A stretch of 36,047 nucleotides of DNA from an uncultured Chloroflexota bacterium (GTDB lineage Bacteria; Chloroflexota; Anaerolineae; Aggregatilineales; Phototrophicaceae). Under the pieces are notes generated by a model. It was given only the letters and a program-made list of their open reading frames with translations. It searched no databases and was not told where the DNA came from. The DNA lies in the NCBI GenBank assembly GCA_937988705.1, contig CALKIA010000073.1, forward strand, positions 1 to 36,047. The letters run 5' to 3'. Below are positions 1 to 7,762 of the stretch, in pieces (the first letter of the stretch is position 1; each line of letters begins with the position of its first letter). A program made the translations under genes and the position numbers.

Positions 1-540
1 CCCTCTGGGCGCGCGCCGCAGTACATCACTGATATGGTCTCGCTCGGGGCGACGACCGGACCGCTGCCCTTCCCGCCCATCGTGCCGATCTTCATCGCGA
101 TCGGCCTCCTTATCAGTTTGATGCTCGACCGCACGATGCTCGGGCGCACCATGTACGCGCTCGGTTCGAGTCCCGAAGCGGCGCGCCTCGCGCTCGTGCG
201 TCCGGTACGTGTGTGGGCAATCACGTTTGCCATCAGCGCGGTCTTTGCTGCTATCGCGGGAATTCTGCTGGTTGGTTTCACAGGGAGCGCCTACGCCTAT
301 GTCGGCAGCCCATACCTGTTCCAGACGATCGCCGCCGTCGTGATCGGCGGCACATCGCTGCAAGGGGGACGCGGCAGTTATTTCGGTACCATGGTCGGCG
401 CATTTGTGCTCATTGAATTGAACACGGTGCTGATTGGCTTGGGGTTCACGCAGGCGCTGATTCAGGCGGCGTTGGGCATCCTCATCGTCGCGCTGGTGTC
501 GTTGTACGGCCGCGAACCGCACGTCCGCAACCGGATATAA
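1..540 (+). CDS. RbsC-type sugar ABC transporter permease, C-terminal part (5' truncated by window edge)
   Basis: The frame is open from the first base to a TAA at 538-540, so the true start lies upstream; the first ATG (34) is probably internal. The visible 179 residues hold four to five hydrophobic segments. They carry the hallmarks of the BPD_transp_2 (RbsC/XylH) family: the 'GRTMYALGSSPEAARL' loop that couples to the ATPase, then a conserved IGGTSLQGGRGS segment before the last helices. The protein would sit in the inner membrane and form the pore of a sugar importer. Its partners are outside the window. It is convergent with the rhamnose mutarotase gene. Sugar type cannot be told from this fragment. 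Confidence 0.9.
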   Translation, partial: PSGRAPQYITDMVSLGATTGPLPFPPIVPIFIAIGLLISLMLDRTMLGRTMYALGSSPEAARLALVRPVRVWAITFAISAVFAAIAGILLVGFTGSAYAYVGSPYLFQTIAAVVIGGTSLQGGRGSYFGTMVGAFVLIELNTVLIGLGFTQALIQAALGILIVALVSLYGREPHVRNRI

Positions 541-544
541 AAGC

Positions 545-627
545 AACCTCACCCCAAGAACCTAACGGTTCTTTGCCCCTCTCCCAAGGGAGAGGGGCGG
601 TTGAGCGCAGCGAAACGGGGTGAGGTT
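545..627. repeat. Nested hairpin element (three-stem palindromic repeat)
   Basis: An 83-base element lies between two convergent genes. The outer arms AACCTCACCCC (545-555) and GGGGTGAGGTT (617-627) are perfect complements. Inside are AAGAACC/GGTTCTT (556-562 with 567-573) and a very stable hairpin GCCCCTCTCCC-AA-GGGAGAGGGGC (575-598). The whole could fold as a multi-branch structure on either strand. Related elements occur at 18611-18712 and 35890-35932. It may serve as a bidirectional transcript end, though it has no long T-run. Confidence 0.8.
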
Positions 628-632
628 AATTA

Positions 633-968
633 CTACTCCATATGGAACAACTCTTCCATCGGCAGCCACCAGTTGCCCTCGGTACTGCCCTGCGCCTCGC
701 CTTCAAACGGCTGCTGACACGGATCGGTCACCGCCCACCATTCATGCGTGCGCGGATCGTTCCCAACTTTCGCCATGTCGGCGGCGAAATCGCTGCCCAC
801 ATACTCGAAATACGCGAACAGCAGCCCGCCGCGATGATAGATCGAATAGTTGGTGATGTTCGACTCATGCAGTTTTGCCAGCACATCCGGCCACACCGCC
901 GCGTGCAGACGCTTGTATTCGTCGTACTTCTCCGGTTTGAGCCGGATGATTTGTCCGAATCGCTGCAT
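633..968 (-). CDS. rhaM: L-rhamnose mutarotase
   Basis: This 111-residue protein is the usual length for the RhaM (DUF718) family, which interconverts the alpha and beta anomers of L-rhamnose in the cytoplasm. It has the expected residues: Tyr18 and His22 in 'YKRLHAAVWP' (His22 is the catalytic residue in the E. coli enzyme), the YSIYHRGG strand, and the Trp pair in 'THEWWAVTDPC'. An AGGAGG Shine-Dalgarno sits five bases before the ATG. It is the last gene of the minus-strand operon, 9 bases after the E1-beta gene. Its presence hints that the imported compound is, or yields, a 6-deoxyhexose or similar pyranose. The rest of the rhamnose pathway (RhaA/B/D) is not in the window. Confidence 0.9.
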   Translation of the reverse strand: MQRFGQIIRLKPEKYDEYKRLHAAVWPDVLAKLHESNITNYSIYHRGGLLFAYFEYVGSDFAADMAKVGNDPRTHEWWAVTDPCQQPFEGEAQGSTEGNWWLPMEELFHME

Positions 969-977
969 GCTGACCTC

Positions 978-1955
978 CTAAGCGGCGAGCACGTCGCGGA
1001 TGGCGCGGGTGATGCGCCCGACGTTGGGCAGCACTTCGTCTTCAAGCGGCGGGCTGTAAGCGATCAGTGCCCCGCCCATGTTTACCCGTTTGACCGGAGC
1101 GGCCAACCAGTACACGCCTTCATCCGCCGCCAGTGACACGATATCGCCGCCCCAGCCCGCTTGATGCGGCGCTTCTTCAACCACCACCAGCCGATTCGTC
1201 TTCGCCAGCGACTGCAAGATGGTCGTCTTATCCAACGGCACGAACGAACGGAGGTCAATCACCTCGACCTCAATACCCTCTTTGGCCAACGCCGCCGCCG
1301 CTTCCAGCGCACGATGCAGCATTAACTGCGAGGCGACCACGGTCACATGGCTGCCTGCCCGCACGACTTTCGCTTCGCCGAGATTCATCGGCGCGGTGTC
1401 GTCCGGCACTTCGCCTTTCAGGTTGTACAAACCCTTATGTTCCAGCACAAACACGGGATTATTCTCGCGGATCGCGCCGCGCAGCAAGCCGTACATGTCA
1501 ACGGGCGTCGAGGGCGACACCACCTTGATGCCGGGAAAGTTCATCAGCCACGACTCGGCGCACTGGCTGTGCTGCGTGCCAAAGCCATTGCCGCCCCCCT
1601 GAGCCGCGCGGATCGTCAGTGGGACGACGAACTGCCCGCCCGACATATAGCGATACTTAGCCACCTGATTCGCGATCTGGTCGAGCGCGACAGGCACGAA
1701 ATCGGCAAACATCAGCTCCGCGACCGGGCGCAGCCCCGTGATGGCCGCGCCGAGCGCCGTGCCGATGATCGCCTGTTCGCTGATCGGGGTGTCGCGCACC
1801 CGGTCACCGCCGAAGCGTTCGTACAAACCGGGCGTCACCTTGAAGACACCGCCCGCCTCGCCAACATCTTCGCCAAAGAAGATCACATCCGGGTCGCTCG
1901 CCAATTCATCTGCCAGCGCCTTCGCGACGGCCTCTCGATACGTCATTTCCGGCAT
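978..1955 (-). CDS. 2-oxo-acid dehydrogenase complex E1 component, beta subunit
   Basis: 325 residues, normal length for PdhB/AcoB/BkdB-type E1-beta. The N-terminal pyrimidine-binding domain shows 'FFGEDVGEAGGVFKVTPGL' and 'DTPISEQAIIGTALGAA', which contribute the glutamate that activates the thiamine cofactor. The C-terminal transketolase domain shows 'VIDLRSFVPLDKTTI' and 'VVVEEAPHQAGWGG'. With E1-alpha it decarboxylates a 2-oxo acid and passes the acyl group to E2 lipoate. It starts 6 bases after the E1-alpha stop and is clearly co-transcribed. Pyruvate, acetoin or a branched 2-oxo acid are all possible substrates; sequence alone does not decide. A second in-frame ATG lies three codons downstream (1946). 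Confidence 0.93.
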   Translation of the reverse strand: MPEMTYREAVAKALADELASDPDVIFFGEDVGEAGGVFKVTPGLYERFGGDRVRDTPISEQAIIGTALGAAITGLRPVAELMFADFVPVALDQIANQVAKYRYMSGGQFVVPLTIRAAQGGGNGFGTQHSQCAESWLMNFPGIKVVSPSTPVDMYGLLRGAIRENNPVFVLEHKGLYNLKGEVPDDTAPMNLGEAKVVRAGSHVTVVASQLMLHRALEAAAALAKEGIEVEVIDLRSFVPLDKTTILQSLAKTNRLVVVEEAPHQAGWGGDIVSLAADEGVYWLAAPVKRVNMGGALIAYSPPLEDEVLPNVGRITRAIRDVLAA

Positions 1956-1961
1956 GGGCGT

Positions 1962-2927
1962 TTATCCTTCGTAGTACACATCGGCGTAAAGCGATTCGAG
2001 CGCGGGAAAGGGTTCATTCTTCGCCCATTCGATGGCGTCCACCACGGCGGTTTCAGCGGCCTGCCGGAGCTCTTCATATTCGACCTCGTCCAACTGCCCG
2101 TCGGCGATCATGCGCTCCTTGAGAATGTTGATCGGGTCGCGCTGGAGCCATTCGTCTAGTTCGCCGGGTTTGCGGTAGGGCGCGGTATCGGTCCGCGAAT
2201 GTCCGCGATAGCGGTACGTCTTGCATTCGATCAGGCTCGGTCCCTGCCCCGTTCGCGCGCGGTCCGCCGCCGTCTTGACCACCTGATACACCGCTTCGGT
2301 ATCCTGTCCATCCACCATGACGCCGGGGATGTTATACGCCGCGGCCCGATCCGCGATGTTCTGGATCGGCGTGGTCTTGCTCCACACACTGTACTCGCCG
2401 TACAAGTTGTTCTCACAGATGAACAGCACAGGCAGCTTCCAGATCGACGCCATGTTCAATGCCTCATGGAATGCGCCAATATTCGATGCGGCTTCCCCGA
2501 AGAACGTCACAGCGATGTTACCCGTCTTTTTGACCTGCGCCGTGAGCGCCGCGCCGAGCGCAATCGGGAGCTGCGCGCCGACAATGGCGTTCGCACCGAG
2601 CAGCCCGATAGTGGCGTCGGTCATGTGCATGCTGCCGCCTTTGCCTTTGCACGCCCCGGTTGCCTTGCCCATCATTTCGCCCATCATGCCGCGCAGCGTC
2701 ATGCCGAGCGCCAGCGCGTGATGATGCCCGCGATAGGTACAAGTCACCTTGTCGCCGGGGATGAGCGCCGCAGTCGAGCCTGCCGCGACCGCTTCCTGCC
2801 CGATGGCGAGATGAGTTGTCCCGCGAATCAGGTTCGCGAGAAACAGTTCTTGGATTTTTTCTTCCGCCAGCCGAATCTCCAGCATCTGCTTGAGCGCCCG
2901 CTGGCGTGCGTCCAGTTCTAGTGTCAT
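1962..2927 (-). CDS. 2-oxo-acid dehydrogenase complex E1 component, alpha subunit
   Basis: 321 residues from the ATG at 2927, which has an AGAGGG ribosome site five bases upstream; a GTG at 2933 is in frame but overlaps that site. The protein is PdhA/AcoA-like: 'HLAIGQEAV' near the start, 'TYRGHHHALALG' at about 64-75, a long ThDP site (142-174) and 'YRYRGHSRTDTAPYR' in the phosphorylation-loop region. The ThDP motif, normally GDG...NN, reads GEA at 144-146 with Asn173-Asn174 intact, so the usual Mg2+-binding Asp is replaced by Glu. It forms a heterotetramer with the E1-beta encoded next. Its place behind a sugar importer suggests it oxidises the 2-oxo acid released by the pathway. Confidence 0.93.
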   Translation of the reverse strand: MTLELDARQRALKQMLEIRLAEEKIQELFLANLIRGTTHLAIGQEAVAAGSTAALIPGDKVTCTYRGHHHALALGMTLRGMMGEMMGKATGACKGKGGSMHMTDATIGLLGANAIVGAQLPIALGAALTAQVKKTGNIAVTFFGEAASNIGAFHEALNMASIWKLPVLFICENNLYGEYSVWSKTTPIQNIADRAAAYNIPGVMVDGQDTEAVYQVVKTAADRARTGQGPSLIECKTYRYRGHSRTDTAPYRKPGELDEWLQRDPINILKERMIADGQLDEVEYEELRQAAETAVVDAIEWAKNEPFPALESLYADVYYEG

Positions 2928-2936
2928 GCCCACCCT

Positions 2937-4238
2937 CTATGCTGAAAATCGATCCAGTTCATCTTGAAAGACCGCCATGAAGCGGGCTAAATCCATGCCA
3001 TCGACGGCGCGGTGATCGCCGCTCAGCGTCAAGTGCGCGGTCTGGCGGATGAATAAACCGCCATCGATCACCACCGGACGGGCTTTGAGCGCCCCAACCG
3101 CGAGAATGCCAACCTGCGGTGGGTTGATCACGGCGGTGAAGTGCTCCACCTGCGGGATCATGCCCAGGTTGCTCACCGTGAACGTGCCGCCCTGAAGATC
3201 ATCCACCGTCAGGCGATTGGCACGCGCCCGTTCGACCAGACTGCGGACTTCGCCGGCCAGTCCAGTCAGCGAGAAGCGTCCCGCATCGTGCAGCACGGGC
3301 GTGATCAAACCATCATCGCGCGCCACCGCCAGCGCCAGGTGAATCGCGCCGTGCTGGTACAGCGCGCCATCCTGAAAGGTCGCGTTGAGTGCGGAGACGC
3401 GCAGCAGCGTCTGCGTCGTCAGGAATAGAATTAAATCGTTGATTTTTGCCTTGCCCGCCAATCCTGTGAGTGTATTGAGCGCGGCATCAAACACGAATTC
3501 GCCGGTCACATAGAAGTGCGGCGCATCGCGCATGCTCTCACTCAAGCGCCGCCCAATCGTCTGGCGCATGCGCGACAAGGGTACGAGCGTCGCTCCATCA
3601 GGCGCAGCGGGCGCAGGTGGTGTGGTTGATGTCGGGCTGACAGGCTCCGCGCGCTGCGCGACAAAAGCATCCAGCGTCGCCAACGTGATCGGGTTGTCGA
3701 AGCCCGCTGCCAGCACGGCGGTCAGATCGAGGCCACGCTCACGCGCCGCTTTGCGCACCCGCGGCAGCGCCTTGATGCCGTAGGCATCCACGCCGTTACT
3801 CACCACCCCGGGTTGATCGTATTCCCTACGGAACGCCTCGACATCGCGCCGTGTCACGCGCCCACGGCCGCCGCTGCCCGCAATCTGCTCAATGGGCACT
3901 TGCAATTCCCGGGCGATGCGCTGCGCGACAGGCGACACGCGCGGCGTTGCGGCCGCTTCGACCGCCGGAGCGGGAGCAGTGGCGCTCGGTTTGAAATCGC
4001 CCGCGCTGCCGATGCGCCCCAGCACCGCACCGACGTTCACTTCTTCATCAGGACGGGCGAGCTGTTCCAGCAGCACGCCGCTCGCCAGCGCTTCTAATTC
4101 GACATTGGCCTTATCCGATTCGATGATCGCCAGCGCTTCGCCTTTCGCCACCGGGTCGCCGGGCTGTTTCAGCCACTCAATCAAGCGCCCGGATTGCGTG
4201 TCAAAGCCGAGATTCGGCATCAAAACATCAACACTCAT
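2937..4238 (-). CDS. 2-oxo-acid dehydrogenase complex E2 (dihydrolipoamide acyltransferase)
   Basis: 433 residues. An N-terminal lipoyl domain (about 1-78) carries the lipoylated Lys43 in 'ESDKANVE'. A flexible linker leads to a peripheral subunit-binding domain (about 100-137, ending GSGGRGRVTRRDVEAF). A second segment, about 156-194 ('ALPRVRKAARERGLDL'), matches the same fold but has lost the GxGxxGR turn. After a Pro/Thr/Ala-rich linker comes the CAT-fold catalytic domain, with the active-site His409 and Asp413 in DHRAVDG near the C-terminus. It transfers the acyl group to CoA. The start overlaps the tautomerase stop by four bases (ATGA), so the genes are translationally coupled. No E3 gene is nearby; a general E3 elsewhere is presumably used. 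Confidence 0.93.
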   Translation of the reverse strand: MSVDVLMPNLGFDTQSGRLIEWLKQPGDPVAKGEALAIIESDKANVELEALASGVLLEQLARPDEEVNVGAVLGRIGSAGDFKPSATAPAPAVEAAATPRVSPVAQRIARELQVPIEQIAGSGGRGRVTRRDVEAFRREYDQPGVVSNGVDAYGIKALPRVRKAARERGLDLTAVLAAGFDNPITLATLDAFVAQRAEPVSPTSTTPPAPAAPDGATLVPLSRMRQTIGRRLSESMRDAPHFYVTGEFVFDAALNTLTGLAGKAKINDLILFLTTQTLLRVSALNATFQDGALYQHGAIHLALAVARDDGLITPVLHDAGRFSLTGLAGEVRSLVERARANRLTVDDLQGGTFTVSNLGMIPQVEHFTAVINPPQVGILAVGALKARPVVIDGGLFIRQTAHLTLSGDHRAVDGMDLARFMAVFQDELDRFSA

Positions 4239-4435
4239 TGACTATCCTCACCGCCATTAGCTTTTACCGCCCCCGGACGCGCCGAATCGCCCGCTTCAAT
4301 GTTCTGAAAAATGATGAGTACATCTTCTGGACGCGCCCCCCCGTCCTCGACCAACGCTTCATAGACTCGCTGGCTCACACGGTGCTTCTGTTCGGCGCTG
4401 CGCCCCGGTGACCAGTAAACAATGACTGTAGGCAT
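4235..4435 (-). CDS. 4-oxalocrotonate tautomerase-like protein
   Basis: 66 residues from the ATG at 4435. I chose this start because it places Pro directly after the initiator Met ('MPTVIVYW'), which gives the N-terminal catalytic proline of the tautomerase superfamily after Met removal; the ATG at 4453 would bury it. The body 'SPGRSAEQKHRVSQRVYEALVE' and 'RPEDVLIIFQNIE' matches the beta-alpha-beta 4-OT fold. The C-terminal tail (from about residue 49) is polar and unlike the family. Members ketonise enols of 2-oxo acids, so the position directly before 2-oxo-acid dehydrogenase genes makes sense. The substrate is unknown. Confidence 0.8.
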   Translation of the reverse strand: MPTVIVYWSPGRSAEQKHRVSQRVYEALVEDGGARPEDVLIIFQNIEAGDSARPGAVKANGGEDSQ

Positions 4436-4487
4436 ATGATTTTTTGTCCTCATCTAGCCGAGGCAAACTTAAAATGAACCAGTATTT

Positions 4488-5357
4488 TTAACCTTTGATC
4501 GCGCCGAACGTCAATCCGCGCACCATGCTGCGCTGCGTACCGATCACGAACAGAATCGCCGGGATCATCATCAAGACGGACATCGCACACATGCCGCGCC
4601 AATCGACGGTAAATTGGCTGGTAAAGTCATATAAGCCGACGGGGAAGGTCTTCGCCGCGGGCGTGCGGGTGAGCAAGCTCGCCAACTGATACTCGTTCCA
4701 TGCCGCCAGAAACGCAAAAATCCCCGCCGCCGCCATCCCCGGCAGCGCCAGCGGCAAATCCACGCGCCAGAACGCCGTCCAGTAGCCGCAGCCGTCAATA
4801 TAAGCCGACTCATCCAGATCGCGCGGGATTTGCCGGAAGAAGCCATCCATCAACCACACCGTAAACGGGATGTTAACCGCGACATACACAAACGCCAGCC
4901 CGTGCACGGTATCGACGAGGCCGAAATTACGCAGCAGCAGGAACAGCGGCAGACTTAGCGCGATCCCGGGCACGGCGCGCGACAACATGATCAGCAGGAA
5001 GACAACGCGATGTCCTTTGAACTCAAACCGGGAGAAGGCATAGCCGCCCATCGTGCCGAAGGCCAGCGCGAAGCCTGTGCTCAGCGCCGCCGTGATCATC
5101 GAATTGCGCAGGTAGTCGCCAACCGGGACGCCCGCTGCATAGTTGGGGTTCAGACCGAACAGCGAAGCGAACGCGTCCAGTGTGATCTGCTGCGGGATCC
5201 ACACCGGCGGCGTGGTGTTGACTTCGGAGGCGGGGCGGAACGCCGTGAAGATGATCCACACGGCGGGCAGCGCGCCCAATGTGAGGATGGCAAACGCTAC
5301 CAGATTGTAAATCGCCTGACGTGACCGCCCATGCGGTCGCACTGCGTGGGTCAGCAT
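4488..5357 (-). CDS. Carbohydrate ABC transporter permease, MalG/UgpE type
   Basis: 289 residues from the ATG at 5357. The frame stays open about 440 bases further upstream, but that part overlaps the preceding permease and reads as Arg/His-rich out-of-frame sequence, so it is not coding. The TAATG junction (one-base overlap) with that permease indicates coupling. Six hydrophobic segments are visible. The EAA loop for ATPase contact is 'DLDESAYIDGCGYWTAFWRVDLPLALPG'-like at about 185-215, and the C-terminus ends 'MVRGLTFGAIKG', typical of MalG-like proteins. It pairs with the MalF-like protein to import the sugar delivered by the binding protein. No ATPase gene lies in this operon, so a shared MsmK/UgpC-type ATPase is likely used. 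Confidence 0.93.
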   Translation of the reverse strand: MLTHAVRPHGRSRQAIYNLVAFAILTLGALPAVWIIFTAFRPASEVNTTPPVWIPQQITLDAFASLFGLNPNYAAGVPVGDYLRNSMITAALSTGFALAFGTMGGYAFSRFEFKGHRVVFLLIMLSRAVPGIALSLPLFLLLRNFGLVDTVHGLAFVYVAVNIPFTVWLMDGFFRQIPRDLDESAYIDGCGYWTAFWRVDLPLALPGMAAAGIFAFLAAWNEYQLASLLTRTPAAKTFPVGLYDFTSQFTVDWRGMCAMSVLMMIPAILFVIGTQRSMVRGLTFGAIKG

Positions 5358-6301
5358 TACTGCACCACCCTTGATTTCATCAACTGCCGGAACAGATAGA
5401 GCGTGAACAAGATGCCGACGATGACGCTCACCATCGACATCGCGCTGGCGAGGCCAAAGCGCGAATTCTGGATCGCCATCTCGCCAACGTACGTCCACAC
5501 GACTTCGGTGCGATTGGCCGGGCCACCATCGGTCATGATGCGCACAATGTCGTAGGCGCGCCCGACATCCAGTGACCGCACAGTCAGCGCAATCAACACG
5601 AACGGTTGCAGCAGCGGCATGGTAATTTTGCGGAACTGCTGCCACGCGCTTGCGCCATCGACCTCGGCGGCCTCGTAAACTTCGCTCGGCAGCGACAGCG
5701 TGCCCGCCAGCAAAATGATCGTCGTGACCGGAATGTTCATCCACATGCTCGCCAGCCCAATCGAGAAGATGCCGGTCGGAATATCGACCAACCACGCCTT
5801 GGGCGTCGTCATCAACCCTATTGACATCAGCGCATTGTTGACCAATCCGACGGTCGCATTGAAGAACCAGGCGTACTGAAACCCGACCAGCACCGGCGCG
5901 AACATCATGGGGATCATGAGCAGCGTACGGATAAGGCCTTGCCCCCAGGTCACCCGTGCGATCAACTGCGAGAGGCCGAGCGCGATCACATATTCGAGAT
6001 TGACGGTCACCGCCATGAAAATGATCGTGCGAAAGAACGCGGTGATGAAGACATCATCTTCGAGCAGCCGCTCGTAATTGCGGAACATCCGCGATGCATC
6101 AAATGCAAACGTTTCGGGGCGCAGCAGGTTGAAGGGTGTAAAGCTGACATAAACTGAGTAAATCATCGGGTAGATGACGACCGCCGCGATGATGAACAAC
6201 GTCGGCGCAAGCAGAATCCACGGGAAAACCAGTTTGCGCCGTTCAAAGGCGCTGCGCCGCGCTTTCACGGGTGCGATCACCGTTGCTGCATCTGCAATCA
6301 T
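5357..6301 (-). CDS. Carbohydrate ABC transporter permease, MalF/UgpA type
   Basis: 314 residues from the ATG at 6301; a further ATG at 6346 is in frame, but its extra 15 residues are not family-like. Hydrophobic segments start at 'FPWILLAPTLFIIAAVVIYP', a standard first helix for this family. The EAA loop is seen in 'EVYEAAEVDGASAWQQFRKITMPLLQP', with the expected G at the turn. It lies between the secreted binding protein gene (61-base gap) and the second permease (one-base overlap). Together the two permeases make the heterodimeric membrane channel. The substrate class is an oligo- or monosaccharide or polyol by family only. Confidence 0.92.
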   Translation of the reverse strand: MIADAATVIAPVKARRSAFERRKLVFPWILLAPTLFIIAAVVIYPMIYSVYVSFTPFNLLRPETFAFDASRMFRNYERLLEDDVFITAFFRTIIFMAVTVNLEYVIALGLSQLIARVTWGQGLIRTLLMIPMMFAPVLVGFQYAWFFNATVGLVNNALMSIGLMTTPKAWLVDIPTGIFSIGLASMWMNIPVTTIILLAGTLSLPSEVYEAAEVDGASAWQQFRKITMPLLQPFVLIALTVRSLDVGRAYDIVRIMTDGGPANRTEVVWTYVGEMAIQNSRFGLASAMSMVSVIVGILFTLYLFRQLMKSRVVQ

Positions 6302-6362
6302 GCCTGTGCCTTGTCTATCATGGGGGCGAAGCGCGCCCGCCCCCACAATGCGTGCTCAGAAA

Positions 6363-7715
6363 TTATTCGTAGTAACCGAGGTCGTCCAGCAAGCTGCGCG
6401 CATCGTCGACACCCTGCGCCACGCCGTCTTCAACCGACGCATCGCCGAGGATGACGCCTTGCAGAATGGGCGTCCACAGGTTCGTGAAGCTGATCCAGTC
6501 CGCAAACAGCGGCGGAGTGAAGAAGTCTGAACCAATCTGTTCCTGCGCGACCTGTAGGCGTTCGGCGTCAAGCGCCACGCCCGACGCCGACGCATCGCTG
6601 ATGATGCGCGCCCACACGTCATCACGCACAGGCAGCACGCCAAGCTGGGCTTCCATATACTGCACGGCTTCGCTCGTCAGGAACTTGATCAGCGACGCCG
6701 CCGCTTCCTTATTTTCCGAGGCGCGCGTCACCGAGAAAGCGTGTGCGCCCGCCCAACCCGTGTGGATGTCACCCGACGCGCCGACCGGCCCGCGCAGGAT
6801 GCCAAAGTTACCGGCAACGGCCGGGCAGCTGTTCGGGTCCTGGAAGTAGCTGTACCAGCCGTACCATTCCAGATAGAACGCCACATTGCCATCACAGAAG
6901 TTCTGCGCAACTTCCGGCCACAGCAGGTTTGGCGTGTCCGCCGGGATCAAGCTGTTGGCATACAGATCACGCATCCACTGGGCCGTCGCAAGACCTGCTT
7001 CGCTGTTGAAAGTCGGCTCGAAAGCGTCATCGAAGTAGTTGCCACCGTTGGCGACGAGCAGTTCATAGTAGCGACCGCTCAGGGCTTCTTCTTTACCGGC
7101 AAACTGCGTGCCGTACTGCACCGCGTCCTGCGCAACGAAGAATTCGGCCATATCGTACATCTGGTCGATAGTGGTGGGCGGCGCAAGCGGATAGCCGTAT
7201 TCGGCTTCGAAGGCGGCCTGCAGGTCAGCATTGCCGAACAGGTCGGTGCGATAGTGCATGCCGCTGATGTCCGCATGGCGCGGGATCAACTGCAGGTTGC
7301 CGTCAATCGTCGCCGAGGCGATGATCGCATCGCTGAACTGCGCGAGATCTTCTTCGCTGAAGTAGGTTTGCAGCGGTTCGACGAAATCGACGTACTGCGT
7401 CATGAAACTGGTGTGATTCCACGCGACGTCGAAATCAACTGTGCCCGCCGCATAGTTCGTCTTCAGGTAGCGGTCAATTTCGAAGCCGTCGCCGAGGAAG
7501 ACGATCTCGACCGTCGCGCCCGACGCTTCTTCCCACTGGCTGATCGTGTCGTAGATCGCTTCGTAGGGCGCGCCACCGATGGTCGCCATCCGGATCGTCA
7601 CGCCGTCAAACCGCTGATCCAGACCCGCATAGCCAGGTTCACTGTCCTGCGCTGCAACTGCGCTGATGCCAAGGACGGCGATCAGCCCAACCAGCAACAA
7701 CAACTTTCTAATCAT
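6363..7715 (-). CDS. Extracellular solute-binding protein of sugar ABC importer (family 1)
   Basis: 450 residues from the ATG at 7715, which has a GAGGAG ribosome site and places a classical signal peptide at the very N-terminus ('MIRKLLLLVGLIAVLGISAVAAQ', cleavage near AVA-AQ). No lipobox cysteine is present, so the protein is secreted rather than lipid-anchored. The mature part is a two-lobe MalE/UgpB-like binding protein: 'SQWEEASGATVEIVFLGDG' early, 'SFMTQYVDFVEPLQTYF', and a late 'NKEAAASLIKFLTSEA' helix typical of the family. It delivers the sugar to the two permeases encoded next. It is clearly paralogous to the upstream gene at 7763-9004 ('AEYGYPL...GGNYFDDAFEPTFN' against 'AQYGYPL...GGRLFDDAWKPTFN'). 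Confidence 0.93.
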   Translation of the reverse strand: MIRKLLLLVGLIAVLGISAVAAQDSEPGYAGLDQRFDGVTIRMATIGGAPYEAIYDTISQWEEASGATVEIVFLGDGFEIDRYLKTNYAAGTVDFDVAWNHTSFMTQYVDFVEPLQTYFSEEDLAQFSDAIIASATIDGNLQLIPRHADISGMHYRTDLFGNADLQAAFEAEYGYPLAPPTTIDQMYDMAEFFVAQDAVQYGTQFAGKEEALSGRYYELLVANGGNYFDDAFEPTFNSEAGLATAQWMRDLYANSLIPADTPNLLWPEVAQNFCDGNVAFYLEWYGWYSYFQDPNSCPAVAGNFGILRGPVGASGDIHTGWAGAHAFSVTRASENKEAAASLIKFLTSEAVQYMEAQLGVLPVRDDVWARIISDASASGVALDAERLQVAQEQIGSDFFTPPLFADWISFTNLWTPILQGVILGDASVEDGVAQGVDDARSLLDDLGYYE

Positions 7716-7762
7716 TTTCTCTCTCCTCAACACAAAAAAGCTTTTCTCTCAACATACGGTCA

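Noticed and set aside
162..172. GGTTCGAGTCC, a tRNA T-arm-like sequence
   Set aside because: It lies inside the permease reading frame (encoding GSSPE), and no acceptor or anticodon stem can be formed around it.
5358..5795. A 146-residue N-terminal extension of the MalG-type permease
   Set aside because: The stretch is His/Arg-rich out-of-frame sequence of the MalF-type gene; the true start at 5357 makes a TAATG junction.
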